From: Desulfuromusa sp. | GTDB taxonomy: Bacteria; Desulfobacterota; Desulfuromonadia; Desulfuromonadales; Geopsychrobacteraceae | Assembly: GCA_027858895.1 (NCBI GenBank) | Contig: JAQIBX010000026.1 | Span: forward strand, 1-42,044 | Reading direction: 5' to 3' | Length of the DNA stretch: 42,044 nucleotides | Shown here: positions 10,401 through 18,685 of the stretch, in pieces | Layout: each line of letters starts with the position of its first letter | Numbering within the stretch: position 1 is the stretch's first letter | Program-made: the position numbers and the translations under genes | Notes under the pieces: model-generated | What the model was told of the DNA's origin: nothing | What the model saw: only the letters and a program-made list of their open reading frames with translations | Database searches by the model: none

Positions 10401-12642
10401 TACTTTCATCATCCTCATTGCCTTGCTCTCGCATAATGGATTGTGAAGCAAGGCTTAACTCTGTGCTTGGGGAATCACCAAAACAGTGAACCAAACCATA
10501 AGAACGAATGCGCGTTGACAAACGATGGTCTTTATCTTTGACAATTGCTGCTAGTGGCCTTCTGATCTCAACAAGCCCAATCAACCGATCATAAAAAAGC
10601 TGACTTGAAATAGTTCCTCTTTCTAGTAACTCGGACGCAATATCTGGGAAATGCTTTATGAGATAGGATTCTCTAGCATAAGAAAGCTCTGCAACAAACG
10701 GCGCAATACTTAACGAAATTGCTGATGTAACAAAACTATCGCCGGGGACTGAATCACAATTAACGACTAAAAATGCTTTATAAAATCTATTAAGAAGTTC
10801 TGGACTGCCTTTTAAATCTTCACGCAAGAGTAGAGTCGTTAATTTCTCATAGGCCGAAAGAACATTAAGCAATTTCTCTTTGTTTGCTTCGTAATAACCT
10901 TTATTCACGAAGTGTTGTAGATAAGTTTTAAAGTGAGATGAAAGATCTTTGGACGCCGCAATTAACTTAACATCAAAATCATCCCGATTGGTACCAGCCA
11001 TGATATCGGAAACTTCTAGTTCAACCAACCCCTCTCTTACCAAACGGTTTGCTTCTTCTACATCGCAAGCGAAAAACAGTTCTGTAAAGGTTCTATTCAA
11101 TTTAAAGGTCGGAATTATTTGCTGCTGATATTTCTGAAGCCCCTCTAGAATTAAGGTAGCGCATTGAAATCTTACTTTCTCTTCTGAGTTGTCGTCTAAT
11201 GTCCAAATAAAGCTGCTTAGCTGGGAGTAATTATCGTAAATTGATGTTACATTTACCTCGAATTCGACACCCGCCTTTGCACGTGTTGACGAATAACGGA
11301 CACCGTAGTCATCTTTCCCAAATGTTAATTTGACTGGTATCTCTATATCGCGGCAAGGAGAGTCCGGGTCAGATTTCACTTCAATACTATCAAAAAGAAC
11401 CCTATCGAGGCCGCCTAGGCAGCCCTCCAATATCGCCTCTGCAGCCTCACTGCCGGTTAAAGAATCGTTATCAAAATCGGCGGTAATATTGTGCTTAAAA
11501 CCTACGATATTAACGTCAATTTTTGTTATGAGACTAGGAGCCCACTCGGTGCGGCACGATTTTTTGAAGTCTTTAAGTGTTAACCAAATTGCTTCAACAA
11601 AGGCACTGATACTTGGCCCATTAAGCCTGGTAACCCTTGTTGTTTTTTGTTTCCCAGGCCCTCTCTTTTTTAGAACCTCCAAGACTTGAGAGATGTCTGT
11701 TTTAAGAAGCTTTTGTTCATTTTCTCTATCACCATTTCTTATGAACTCAAATACAGTTTCAATGAAATCATCTAGGCTGCTGAAGATTGTTTCATCATTT
11801 AGCGTTTCAGGCATATTGATCTGCCCCGCACGCTTTGCTTCATCAATTTTATTAATAGCTTTTTTTCGTTCAGCTTTGGTGTTGAACATCTGGTGCTTAA
11901 TGAATTTCATAGCATCATTGAGCATCGTGGTAATTTTGTTGTCTGAACTTGGGATTTTAAAGAAAGGCGGAATACCCCATGCGGGTATTCGTTCAAAAAC
12001 ATGCTTAAGCAAATCTGTATTTGTAAAAAAGTAGGATTTATGAGGCAGTATATGATTTGAGAAGAAATCAGAGAGCTCAATTAAGCTTCTATGCCGATTT
12101 TTGTAGATAACGTCTAGAGCTACTGCTAAAGTTTGGGTGATTTTCTCACCGACCTGCAAGCCACAGTCAGAAATCAGTTGATTGACCCAGGGTTCATAGG
12201 AACCCTGCAGCACCTGATTCCATAGAATATCTTCTTTGACAACATGAAAATCTGACAACCCACCTTTATCCGACGCGTGGTCTAGGCCGATCAAAATGAT
12301 AACCAAAGCATCCTTGCCTAAAGGACAGCTTTTATTTCGATAAAATGTGAGTTTATCTTCGTCGTCAACCCAGCCCTTAATTTCAATTTTATCTAATTCG
12401 TGTGAAACCTCAGAGGTGTTACTTTTCCAGTCGAGCCATAGACCGCTGGCAATTTTCAAGTGGTATTCGATATTGCCTTCTTGCAGAAGAAAACTTTCCA
12501 TTTCTTCAAAAACTGTCTTGGCGTGCGAGAACGGAAGACTTTCAACAAAAAGACGAACTTCTCTATCAGAATCACCATCAGACAAAACTGTTTCACATTG
12601 TTGCTTCAAATAATCGACGAGAGTTTTAGAGAACATATCCAT
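7477..12642 (-). CDS. HerA/FtsK-like ATPase, DptH-like
   Basis: 1721 residues. The C-terminal motor domain has Walker A GASGSGKT at residues 1384-1391 and a Walker B with the DEIQNLDH motif (D1598, E1599), followed by DSPLDKLLREGRKFGISL and ATQTLS. That layout is typical of HerA-type DNA translocases and of DptH, the large ATPase of Dnd-dependent restriction, which has a similar length. A TPEP-repeat linker (1320-1339) separates the motor from a roughly 1300-residue N-terminal region I cannot assign. The inferred role is DNA translocation coupled to restriction. The ATG is 18 bases after the preceding stop, with a weak AAGG upstream. The DptH comparison is from memory of motifs, not alignment. 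Confidence 0.78.
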   Translation of the reverse strand: MDMFSKTLVDYLKQQCETVLSDGDSDREVRLFVESLPFSHAKTVFEEMESFLLQEGNIEYHLKIASGLWLDWKSNTSEVSHELDKIEIKGWVDDEDKLTFYRNKSCPLGKDALVIILIGLDHASDKGGLSDFHVVKEDILWNQVLQGSYEPWVNQLISDCGLQVGEKITQTLAVALDVIYKNRHRSLIELSDFFSNHILPHKSYFFTNTDLLKHVFERIPAWGIPPFFKIPSSDNKITTMLNDAMKFIKHQMFNTKAERKKAINKIDEAKRAGQINMPETLNDETIFSSLDDFIETVFEFIRNGDRENEQKLLKTDISQVLEVLKKRGPGKQKTTRVTRLNGPSISAFVEAIWLTLKDFKKSCRTEWAPSLITKIDVNIVGFKHNITADFDNDSLTGSEAAEAILEGCLGGLDRVLFDSIEVKSDPDSPCRDIEIPVKLTFGKDDYGVRYSSTRAKAGVEFEVNVTSIYDNYSQLSSFIWTLDDNSEEKVRFQCATLILEGLQKYQQQIIPTFKLNRTFTELFFACDVEEANRLVREGLVELEVSDIMAGTNRDDFDVKLIAASKDLSSHFKTYLQHFVNKGYYEANKEKLLNVLSAYEKLTTLLLREDLKGSPELLNRFYKAFLVVNCDSVPGDSFVTSAISLSIAPFVAELSYARESYLIKHFPDIASELLERGTISSQLFYDRLIGLVEIRRPLAAIVKDKDHRLSTRIRSYGLVHCFGDSPSTELSLASQSIMREQGNEDDESISSIVKPNDESRIIQKTLSDYQKLHPYAHDQIQILVVNATDLKMTLSGIHHFLVDYLKDQSDSAVPFQLYLKVYTSSSSPIAITNQLSAWRDYWLQQEGRERKCNIRVGHRYAPQGKNVLDFLEKENSDFDVTFFLKFMMSQQGGDEVEPVAPFEYNFSPSNIDKFPISEYPRPVNKFEENQRQTLLSNRRLRAQTCHVELSARLKHPHNAKNQNYLVFGRVDMSDWEKVVAALHRHTQWLACIDPYIDKMLVDHVGVDDAIDRKIVGFSSGLGLSGELNLTISTEADTLSRLIVLMRERLSVLYPAWDTSQCNFVSQSVISESQEITGLSLVKAIGNSEHIRDVVAYAMVKKAFSSSPNAIMTQIVPIDSVQHWFHGADVNQRPDLLRFEVFLEGSIVKIKASIIECKLALTNDKHLSKAIEQTKAGLARLTQIFKPNTEDESSAAFDRRYWWAQLQRAIATRSLVNFTKDVSYKVNAAFEHLVEGYFDIEWQAAVVTLWSDQQNLKTEPSKLYPAVTGFADGNKSLDGFHIYHFQYGHDAVANLFSENSDSELKIPGSCLKYLCSQCKSATPEPTPEPTPEPTPEPTLEPKGFGPVVLTNDVPNRLLLGVDRSDQQIFWEYGHENLNNRHMLIFGASGSGKTYAIQCLLAELALRQQNSLIVDYTDGFLPNQVELAFTQIVKPKTHLVIKEPLPVNPFRKQITVIEGFGSIEESDFNVATRVANVFSSVFDSVGQQQFAALIRAIESGLSSHHQFDLDTLIECLEEEGDVGIALSNKITPLIKMKPFREKSDSGWKQMLNCNDSKVHILQLARIPREFQRIISEFILWDIYDYATSSGNKDNPLPIVLDEIQNLDHRNDSPLDKLLREGRKFGISLILATQTLSNFDSEERDRLFQASHKLFFAPADTEVKRYADILKDNVPGTNRDEWVQRLKSLQKGECLSLGPVASSDERLRDRVIPLKINSLESRIKA
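8627..8686. repeat. Five tandem 12-bp units encoding TPEP linker
   Basis: Five consecutive copies of a 12-base unit (consensus GGTTCTGGTGTT / GGCTCTGGTGTT on the plus strand) encode a Thr-Pro-Glu-Pro ladder in the ATPase gene read on the minus strand. The unit is four codons, so gain or loss of a copy keeps the frame. It forms a stiff proline-rich hinge just before the HerA-like motor domain. Confidence 0.9.
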
Positions 12643-12660
12643 AGTTAACTAAACCTTGAG

Positions 12661-14208
12661 TTATTTATAAGGGTTTTCAACCATTGAGACAGCATCAGAC
12701 AATTCAATTAAGACACCGCCACGCTGTAACTCATCTTCAAACCATGAAGCATCTCTAGAAACGGCTAATTCGCCACGTGTCCTCCTAATCCATTTCAAAG
12801 CAATCGCTTGTTCTCTAGAAGCAATAGCAATTCCATAATGCGCGAATATTCTGCGATAAAATTCTGACAAACGAATACGACCTCCAGGGTTAATCAATGA
12901 ATAGACCAAGAATCTAATTAATTGTGGGGGCAAAACCAAACGTTGATTTTTTCCTGTGAGCGGAATAATCAGTCCGATTTCTTTACCAAGTTTCCTAAAT
13001 AATTTAAAAACATTATCGTCAGCCTTACTTAAATCATCTTCATTCGCAGGAAGCACTCCATCGGGGTAAGCCGACGGATTTCTGAGAACTCGGTACAACA
13101 TTTGTTCTATGCAATGATTACTTTCTTGAGCAAGCTTACGAGCTTCTCCGGCTATTTCACTATCCGGAGAGCAAACCACCCAAGCATAATTACCAACAAA
13201 TCCTTTCACCTGACCTTCCGTTTCACCTGTCTCTCCTAGGCGTCTTGCCTGTGAACAGAGGCTTCTTAATACATGCATACAGCACAGAGACTGCAGAAGT
13301 TCAGCTTTTTGAAGTGCTCCATGGCTTGAGTTGCATATATTTAGAATTTCAGAGGCAAACAGTAACGCCTCAGGCAGCGTCTGTTTGGGAATCCAGCCTA
13401 ATTTAGCAGGACCTTTATCGGCGAGGCTAAAATTTTCCAAACAATGCTCTACAAAATCAACCAATCGTCCAAAACTATCATCAACCTCAGTGAGCATTTT
13501 TTTTAACCCTGCTTCTATATCTCTTCGCAGAGTCAAGTCGATTTTAAGATGTAAATAATCTTTAGATGCGCGAATACTTTCAACTGCAGGGCTATCAAGG
13601 CTGCCAAAAAGGTTGACTAATTGTAAAAATAGAAGCTCTCCCCCCCTAGCCATGAAATTGTGAGCACTGACATCGAAACAATTGAGGAATTCACACCATT
13701 CTTTTCCTGTTCTTTTAATCGCCTTAGAATGTCTCCAGTCCACCTCCCTCGCTAAAAGGGAGCTAGAAAAAGGGAGAAACGCTTGAGTCGCCCATGTACG
13801 ATTTTTGGCAACTCCAACAAAACCCTCCAATAGGCTCTGAATTAAGTGGACATCAAAGTCTTTTTTTTCTTCTGTGGAACTAATTTTATTCCTGATCGAA
13901 TTCAGACCCTCTTTGTAGCTTTGAACATGTACAGGGTGACGAGTATCAAACTTTGATGAGGCAAAAAAGGAGAAGAGCTTTAAAGATATTTTATCCTCAG
14001 GCTTATACGTAGGATCTGCAGTATCGTCAGCTATTCCTTGAAAAGAAAAAAAGGAGTCCTCATCACTGCATTTTGGTGAGGAAAATGCCAATAAAAACTC
14101 AGCAAGGTATTCAACTGGCGTTTGATCTTTGTGATATCTGCGCCCGAAAAGACTAATTGCTGGATTGGAATCGGCGCCAATGCTTTTAATCTTTGGAAAT
14201 TTTTCCAT
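12661..14208 (-). CDS. Unknown 515-aa protein of the defence operon
   Basis: I do not recognise a named family. The protein is predicted soluble and largely helical, with no signal peptide or membrane segment. A notable stretch near residues 140-190 has W, R and E residues typical of a conserved core (NRTWATQAFLPFSSSLL, then REVDWRH and KEWCEFLNCF). I choose the ATG at 14208 over the one 18 bases upstream. It has GGAGGGG at the right distance, and it overlaps the previous stop as TAATG, a classic coupled junction. Its place between the kinase and the HerA-like ATPase matches the position of DptG between DptF and DptH in Dnd restriction loci. Whether it is a DptG counterpart is speculation. 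Confidence 0.7.
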   Translation of the reverse strand: MEKFPKIKSIGADSNPAISLFGRRYHKDQTPVEYLAEFLLAFSSPKCSDEDSFFSFQGIADDTADPTYKPEDKISLKLFSFFASSKFDTRHPVHVQSYKEGLNSIRNKISSTEEKKDFDVHLIQSLLEGFVGVAKNRTWATQAFLPFSSSLLAREVDWRHSKAIKRTGKEWCEFLNCFDVSAHNFMARGGELLFLQLVNLFGSLDSPAVESIRASKDYLHLKIDLTLRRDIEAGLKKMLTEVDDSFGRLVDFVEHCLENFSLADKGPAKLGWIPKQTLPEALLFASEILNICNSSHGALQKAELLQSLCCMHVLRSLCSQARRLGETGETEGQVKGFVGNYAWVVCSPDSEIAGEARKLAQESNHCIEQMLYRVLRNPSAYPDGVLPANEDDLSKADDNVFKLFRKLGKEIGLIIPLTGKNQRLVLPPQLIRFLVYSLINPGGRIRLSEFYRRIFAHYGIAIASREQAIALKWIRRTRGELAVSRDASWFEDELQRGGVLIELSDAVSMVENPYK

Positions 14209-17200
14209 TAAAGCCCCTCCAAACACTTATCATCATCTGATAATTCATATGAATAAGTTTTCACCTCACCCTCAATTCCAGCCTTAATTAAAGTGATAAC
14301 ACCATGAGAATCTTCTTCATTTTTGGTGTGCTGAATGGCAAGAAGTTGAGATCTAAAATGTTCAATTTGATTAGCATAAATTGGATCAAGGCCACAATCA
14401 AGATCCCCTGCACCTCTAGATGTGATGTAATCAAGCAATGGTAAAGACATCTCAAGACCTTTTTCTTCCTGATAATCTTTATGGATCAGTCTTGGTATTC
14501 TTTTTTTCTCATCAAACACTAATTTGAACTCATCAAATGAGAACTCTGCCAAGACAAGCTGTGAGGGTTGATGCACATTACGGTCAGAACGTTTTAAAGT
14601 CACATACAGTTTTTTGGTTGCTCCGTACTGCCCAATGCTGAACCCGGAATACTCTTCCAAGAGTACCGCCAACGTGTTGTCCAAAAGAGCCCTCTTCTCT
14701 GCACGAGAGGCAACGATAGCCCCCTTGTAAGCCCATCTTTCTAGATCGATCAAGCGGGAGGACTTCAAAAAATGATTGCAGTAATTACGGCTGAAAGAAG
14801 ATGCACCATCATTTAAGTCAGCAAACATATAGATTAAACGACGGAGACTTTGACGTGAATCTTTATTCCCAGGCTTAGAGCTCTTCCCAGCTAAGTAATG
14901 AGTGGTGGGTCCAAGAGATACCGGTACGCTAGCCCAATCCGCAAAATCTTCATTCAATATTGAGCGTTCTATTTGTGGAGAACTATGCACACCAAAGTGA
15001 TGGTATTTAAGTAACTTCATACAATAGAGAGCGCTATTCGCAGCCGATTCTTTTGCTTCACTGCCTCCAAAAAAAGTGTTACTAAAAACATGTGAGGCTA
15101 AAAAGTCCTCTTGTTCTGACGCTGTAGAGAAGCTTCTTTTCTTTTTTCTAATTTTTTTACAATTAAATCCAGCCGTTAAGCTGTACGCTAGATGAGAGCT
15201 CATCTGGCGCAATGTCATTCTTTGTCCATAAGATGAAAGCCTAGTGTATATCCAGCGCACCCTTTCACGGCTAATTGAACCAGCCTCTTTTAGGGCGGTG
15301 ACATTCAATGTGATGTGGCAACATTCCCTCGCATCACAAGAATCACAGTGTTCCCAGCTCGGGTGCGCAACGATTCGACCCAATACGTTCGAAGCTACGC
15401 CAACATTGTTTAGCTTGGCTAAATTGACAAGTAGTACTGGTTTTTTGAAACCATTGAGGCAGTGTTCTTCACTAGAGATTGATCCATCTACGGGCTGGTT
15501 CAATACACCAAGTATTGCATCTTCAACTTGTAATTTCTCTTCATCACTCTTTTTCAGAGCTGAGAATGAACTCAATAGAGGTCCAGTATTCGAAACAATG
15601 AGCCAACTGACAAACTCACCATCTTTTTCATCAAGACTATCCGTTAATATTTCTATACGCGCTTCTGCTGACAGCTCACTCATATCTTTAACTATATATA
15701 CGCATCGCCTCTCACCAAGAATGACTTTCTCGACTTCAATTGGTGGGGCATCAAGTTGCTTATCTTCCGGAAGGTTTTTCAGTTTTTTTAACACATCGAG
15801 TGCAATTGTTGATTTGCCATCACCTGCGTGACCGGTCAAAACGAGGACCACCGGATCTTCGCCGGTGAGATAATCACAAATATCTCCGACCAAACTGATC
15901 GGCTCATAAATATCAACAAAGTAGGGGTTGATTGATTGAGCTTCTGCAAGGGCATGCACGTTGTTAGCCGTAACATTATGCATTGTATTCAGATAACTAA
16001 CAAAACTTGGGGCGTGGCAATCTTGGGCCGCCTCATGATTACATTCAGCAGAAATAACGACCCTGTCTTGTTCCTCAGAAGAGATTTCTGTAATGCAAAC
16101 ATCTTCGTTTGTAATTTCTCTGAAAGCACTTAAAGCAAATTCAGCAGACCTGAAGCGCTCATCCTCCCCTCCCCAGCACTGACCAAACCAGTTATAGAGG
16201 CGCTTTCTCTGCTGCTCTGAACACTCCTCAAGATCAATGTCATTGAGATTGTGACTCTCGTTTGGGCGTTTGCCAACAAGCCATTCCCATAGAGTTACAC
16301 CGAGACCATAGATATCACCCGACGGCGAGGCATCAAGCTCACCCGCATCCAACAAATCTGGAGCAATGTAACCGCGAGTTCCACGATATGTGACTGGACC
16401 AGGAGTTGAAGCAGCACCAAAATCAATCAGGACTGTACGCCCACTCAACTCATCTACAAGAATATTATTAGGGTTGATATCATTGTGGATCACTCCAACA
16501 CTCGCATCATTTTCAATATTCGGGTGCATGGCTAAAAGCGTTTCGAGTAACTGGTTAGCAACAGACAGAAAATCATTCAGAGATGGTCGCTTGCCATTTT
16601 TTATGAGGTCTTTCAGCTTACAGCCCTCTACATATTCCATAACCAAACACCAGCGCCCATCATCCCACTGCATAAAACTTTTATATTTAGGGATGCAAGG
16701 TGAATCAGATTCCAAGAGCATGGAGCGTTCATGCAAGCATCTATCTTTTGATACTTCAGGGCTGTATAGTTTTAGTGCGGCCTGCTCGCCATGACAATCC
16801 CCCTTATAGACTTCACTTGTCGACCCTTCTGCTAACAGGTCTCCAAGTATCCAAGTATTAGAAGATCTAGCTAAAGTAGAGACCTTAGACGAAACATGTT
16901 CTGGAAGAACCCCCTGTAGCCGACCAACAACCTCAACTGCCTCGGGCCGGCAAGCAGCATCAAATTTCATTACATCAACAAGCAGACCTCTTAACTCAGC
17001 AGGAACATCGGTCGGTAATTTGTCGAGATGCTGTGGATTTAAACCCTCAGAGAGAATTCCATCACCTCGTTTTTTCGGTGGTTCACCTGCGAGCATTGTA
17101 AAGAACGTCACTCCCCAAGAATAAATATCTGACCTAGGGTCAGCGTCTCCCATGTGAACTTCTGGAGCCATATAAGGCAGATACTCTTTAGCAGGAGGCT

Positions 17201-18281
17201 CAAAAACTGTATACTCCTCGGTAGGATCATAAACTAAATCAAAATCGGTGAGCTGAGGAATGTCATCAGAATTAAGGAGTATGCTTTTGGGGGAGAGATT
17301 ACGATGTACAAGCATCTGGTCAGAGGAATGAATATGCAGCAATGCCTTTGCAACACCTAAAGCAATTTCAGACGCATGCGGCCAAGCTATTTGACCAACC
17401 TGACCAAGACGTTGCTCTAAAGTTTCAAATCCTAGCCACTCTGAGACCTCAACAACTAACTTCTTTTCGTTAGGGCACTGTGAAGCATGGTGGATATTCT
17501 CATGCTTATCAAGAGTCCCTAACTCTTTTAAACTTCTTACTTGCCTTGCATTTTTGATTGGATCATCACTTAAAACTCCAAACACTCGCAACCGATATAG
17601 GATATCTCCAAGAGGGGGAATTTTCGCAGCCAAATATGAAGAATAGCTATTTGTGTGCTCTAATTCATCGACAATACTATAGCCAGGAATTTGGTCTGTA
17701 TATTCAGCTTTTGGCTGATCAAAAATTTTGTCAAAATAGGCTCTAACCCTTGAGAAATCTCCATCAGATAAAGAGTTCCTATGAGTTCGTTTGCTTCTTT
17801 TTTTTAAATAATCAGCTAAAGAAGGTATCCCATCAAAAGTAATTTGTCCTTGGATTGAATCTTGTTTAAATAATGGATTAACACTATCTGCACCTGATAC
17901 TTCACCAGCGGGATTGGTCAAAACAACTATAGAATGTACAAATGGAATTTTGGAAACTGCGGGAAGGATTTTTTCAATCGTCGACCTTAAGACCTTACAC
18001 TTTCTGTTGTTCGATCGATGAGGATCGGGCACAGCTCTATAGCCCCGATACCATAAATCGTGGGAAACAGTGATCTCACCTCGCCAATGTTTGAGCTCTA
18101 CAATTGCACAATGCCCTTTCGAGATTACAACCAGATCACATTCAAGATATGCTTTTTTGCTGTCATCAAAAAGTTCAAAATTCGGGTAAATTTCAATATC
18201 GTCACCACATAAAAATGATGTATCAAGCTCCCCAAAAGCTAGTTTTTCATGTTCAAACTCACAGTTTTCATAAGACTTCAT
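14208..18281 (-). CDS. NERD nuclease / pseudokinase / Ser-Thr kinase / ATPase fusion (PglW-like)
   Basis: First gene of the operon, 1357 residues. Domains in order: (1) NERD nuclease-related domain, about residues 10-140, with D49 and E62-x-K64; (2) a kinase fold, about 270-460, whose catalytic loop reads HRN (N328 replacing Asp) and whose DFG is DFD (346-348), so probably a pseudokinase; (3) an intact-looking kinase, about 475-690, with K504, HND (D601) and DFG (D620); (4) a P-loop ATPase with GHAGDGKS at 817-824 and a cysteine cluster C979-x2-C982-x4-CC. NERD plus kinase is the plan of PglW from Pgl/BREX type 2; the C-terminal ATPase with a cysteine cluster recalls DptF. The ATG follows GAGGAACTCGT. 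It probably acts as sensor and signalling subunit, which is inferred. Confidence 0.82.
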   Translation of the reverse strand: MKSYENCEFEHEKLAFGELDTSFLCGDDIEIYPNFELFDDSKKAYLECDLVVISKGHCAIVELKHWRGEITVSHDLWYRGYRAVPDPHRSNNRKCKVLRSTIEKILPAVSKIPFVHSIVVLTNPAGEVSGADSVNPLFKQDSIQGQITFDGIPSLADYLKKRSKRTHRNSLSDGDFSRVRAYFDKIFDQPKAEYTDQIPGYSIVDELEHTNSYSSYLAAKIPPLGDILYRLRVFGVLSDDPIKNARQVRSLKELGTLDKHENIHHASQCPNEKKLVVEVSEWLGFETLEQRLGQVGQIAWPHASEIALGVAKALLHIHSSDQMLVHRNLSPKSILLNSDDIPQLTDFDLVYDPTEEYTVFEPPAKEYLPYMAPEVHMGDADPRSDIYSWGVTFFTMLAGEPPKKRGDGILSEGLNPQHLDKLPTDVPAELRGLLVDVMKFDAACRPEAVEVVGRLQGVLPEHVSSKVSTLARSSNTWILGDLLAEGSTSEVYKGDCHGEQAALKLYSPEVSKDRCLHERSMLLESDSPCIPKYKSFMQWDDGRWCLVMEYVEGCKLKDLIKNGKRPSLNDFLSVANQLLETLLAMHPNIENDASVGVIHNDINPNNILVDELSGRTVLIDFGAASTPGPVTYRGTRGYIAPDLLDAGELDASPSGDIYGLGVTLWEWLVGKRPNESHNLNDIDLEECSEQQRKRLYNWFGQCWGGEDERFRSAEFALSAFREITNEDVCITEISSEEQDRVVISAECNHEAAQDCHAPSFVSYLNTMHNVTANNVHALAEAQSINPYFVDIYEPISLVGDICDYLTGEDPVVLVLTGHAGDGKSTIALDVLKKLKNLPEDKQLDAPPIEVEKVILGERRCVYIVKDMSELSAEARIEILTDSLDEKDGEFVSWLIVSNTGPLLSSFSALKKSDEEKLQVEDAILGVLNQPVDGSISSEEHCLNGFKKPVLLVNLAKLNNVGVASNVLGRIVAHPSWEHCDSCDARECCHITLNVTALKEAGSISRERVRWIYTRLSSYGQRMTLRQMSSHLAYSLTAGFNCKKIRKKKRSFSTASEQEDFLASHVFSNTFFGGSEAKESAANSALYCMKLLKYHHFGVHSSPQIERSILNEDFADWASVPVSLGPTTHYLAGKSSKPGNKDSRQSLRRLIYMFADLNDGASSFSRNYCNHFLKSSRLIDLERWAYKGAIVASRAEKRALLDNTLAVLLEEYSGFSIGQYGATKKLYVTLKRSDRNVHQPSQLVLAEFSFDEFKLVFDEKKRIPRLIHKDYQEEKGLEMSLPLLDYITSRGAGDLDCGLDPIYANQIEHFRSQLLAIQHTKNEEDSHGVITLIKAGIEGEVKTYSYELSDDDKCLEGL

Positions 18282-18685
18282 ACGAGTTCCTCATCAGCAA
18301 CACTTGATACAAATAAAATATAAAAAGGTCATTAAAAGTTTGGTGTCGGCAGATTAACAGAAAAATTTGATTTGCGGTCGAGGCCCCTCCTTGATTCGCA
18401 GATAGGTATTTAAAAAATACATGTATTAATAACATGCAAGCAAGGTTTTTAATTTAAACTTTTAAAAAAACGCATTCCTGGCTTATCAAAAGGAAACCCC
18501 CGGTACTCTAAATTTTGTGAATGTGTATTCAGACAGTGTTTACCTGAAAATGTACGCTAAACATTCTCCCTTTGCAGACCCTGATTCTATAGGACCGCCA
18601 CTATTATGACCTCCCTCATAAAGATAGATGAACGCAGGTACTTCAGGAGGACAAAAACTAATTTTCAAGGTAACCATTGATTTCT
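18282..18685. other. Leader region upstream of the defence operon
   Basis: About 400 AT-rich bases without a credible gene, between the rhomboid gene and the kinase gene (both minus strand). It must hold the operon promoter unless transcription reads through from the rhomboid. A 12-base perfect palindrome, AATACATGTATT, lies at 18416-18427, about 135 bases upstream of the kinase start, and could be an operator. I see no convincing terminator. Confidence 0.4.
18416..18427. promoter_or_regulatory. Palindrome, possible operator of defence operon
   Basis: AATACATGTATT is self-complementary and sits in the AT-rich leader, next to a TTGCTT-like element on the minus strand. Short palindromes are common in AT-rich DNA, so the regulatory role is a guess. 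Confidence 0.25.

Noticed and set aside
11330-12034. Two plus-strand frames of over 110 codons within the HerA-like gene
   Set aside because: Antisense to a long coherent reading frame, hydrophobic-Ser-rich composition typical of shadows, no ribosome sites.
2118-18281. Complete BREX/Pgl, Dnd-Dpt or DISARM system
   Set aside because: No PglX-type methyltransferase, PglZ phosphatase, BrxL, DndA-E or DrmA/B is present; only parts resemble those systems.
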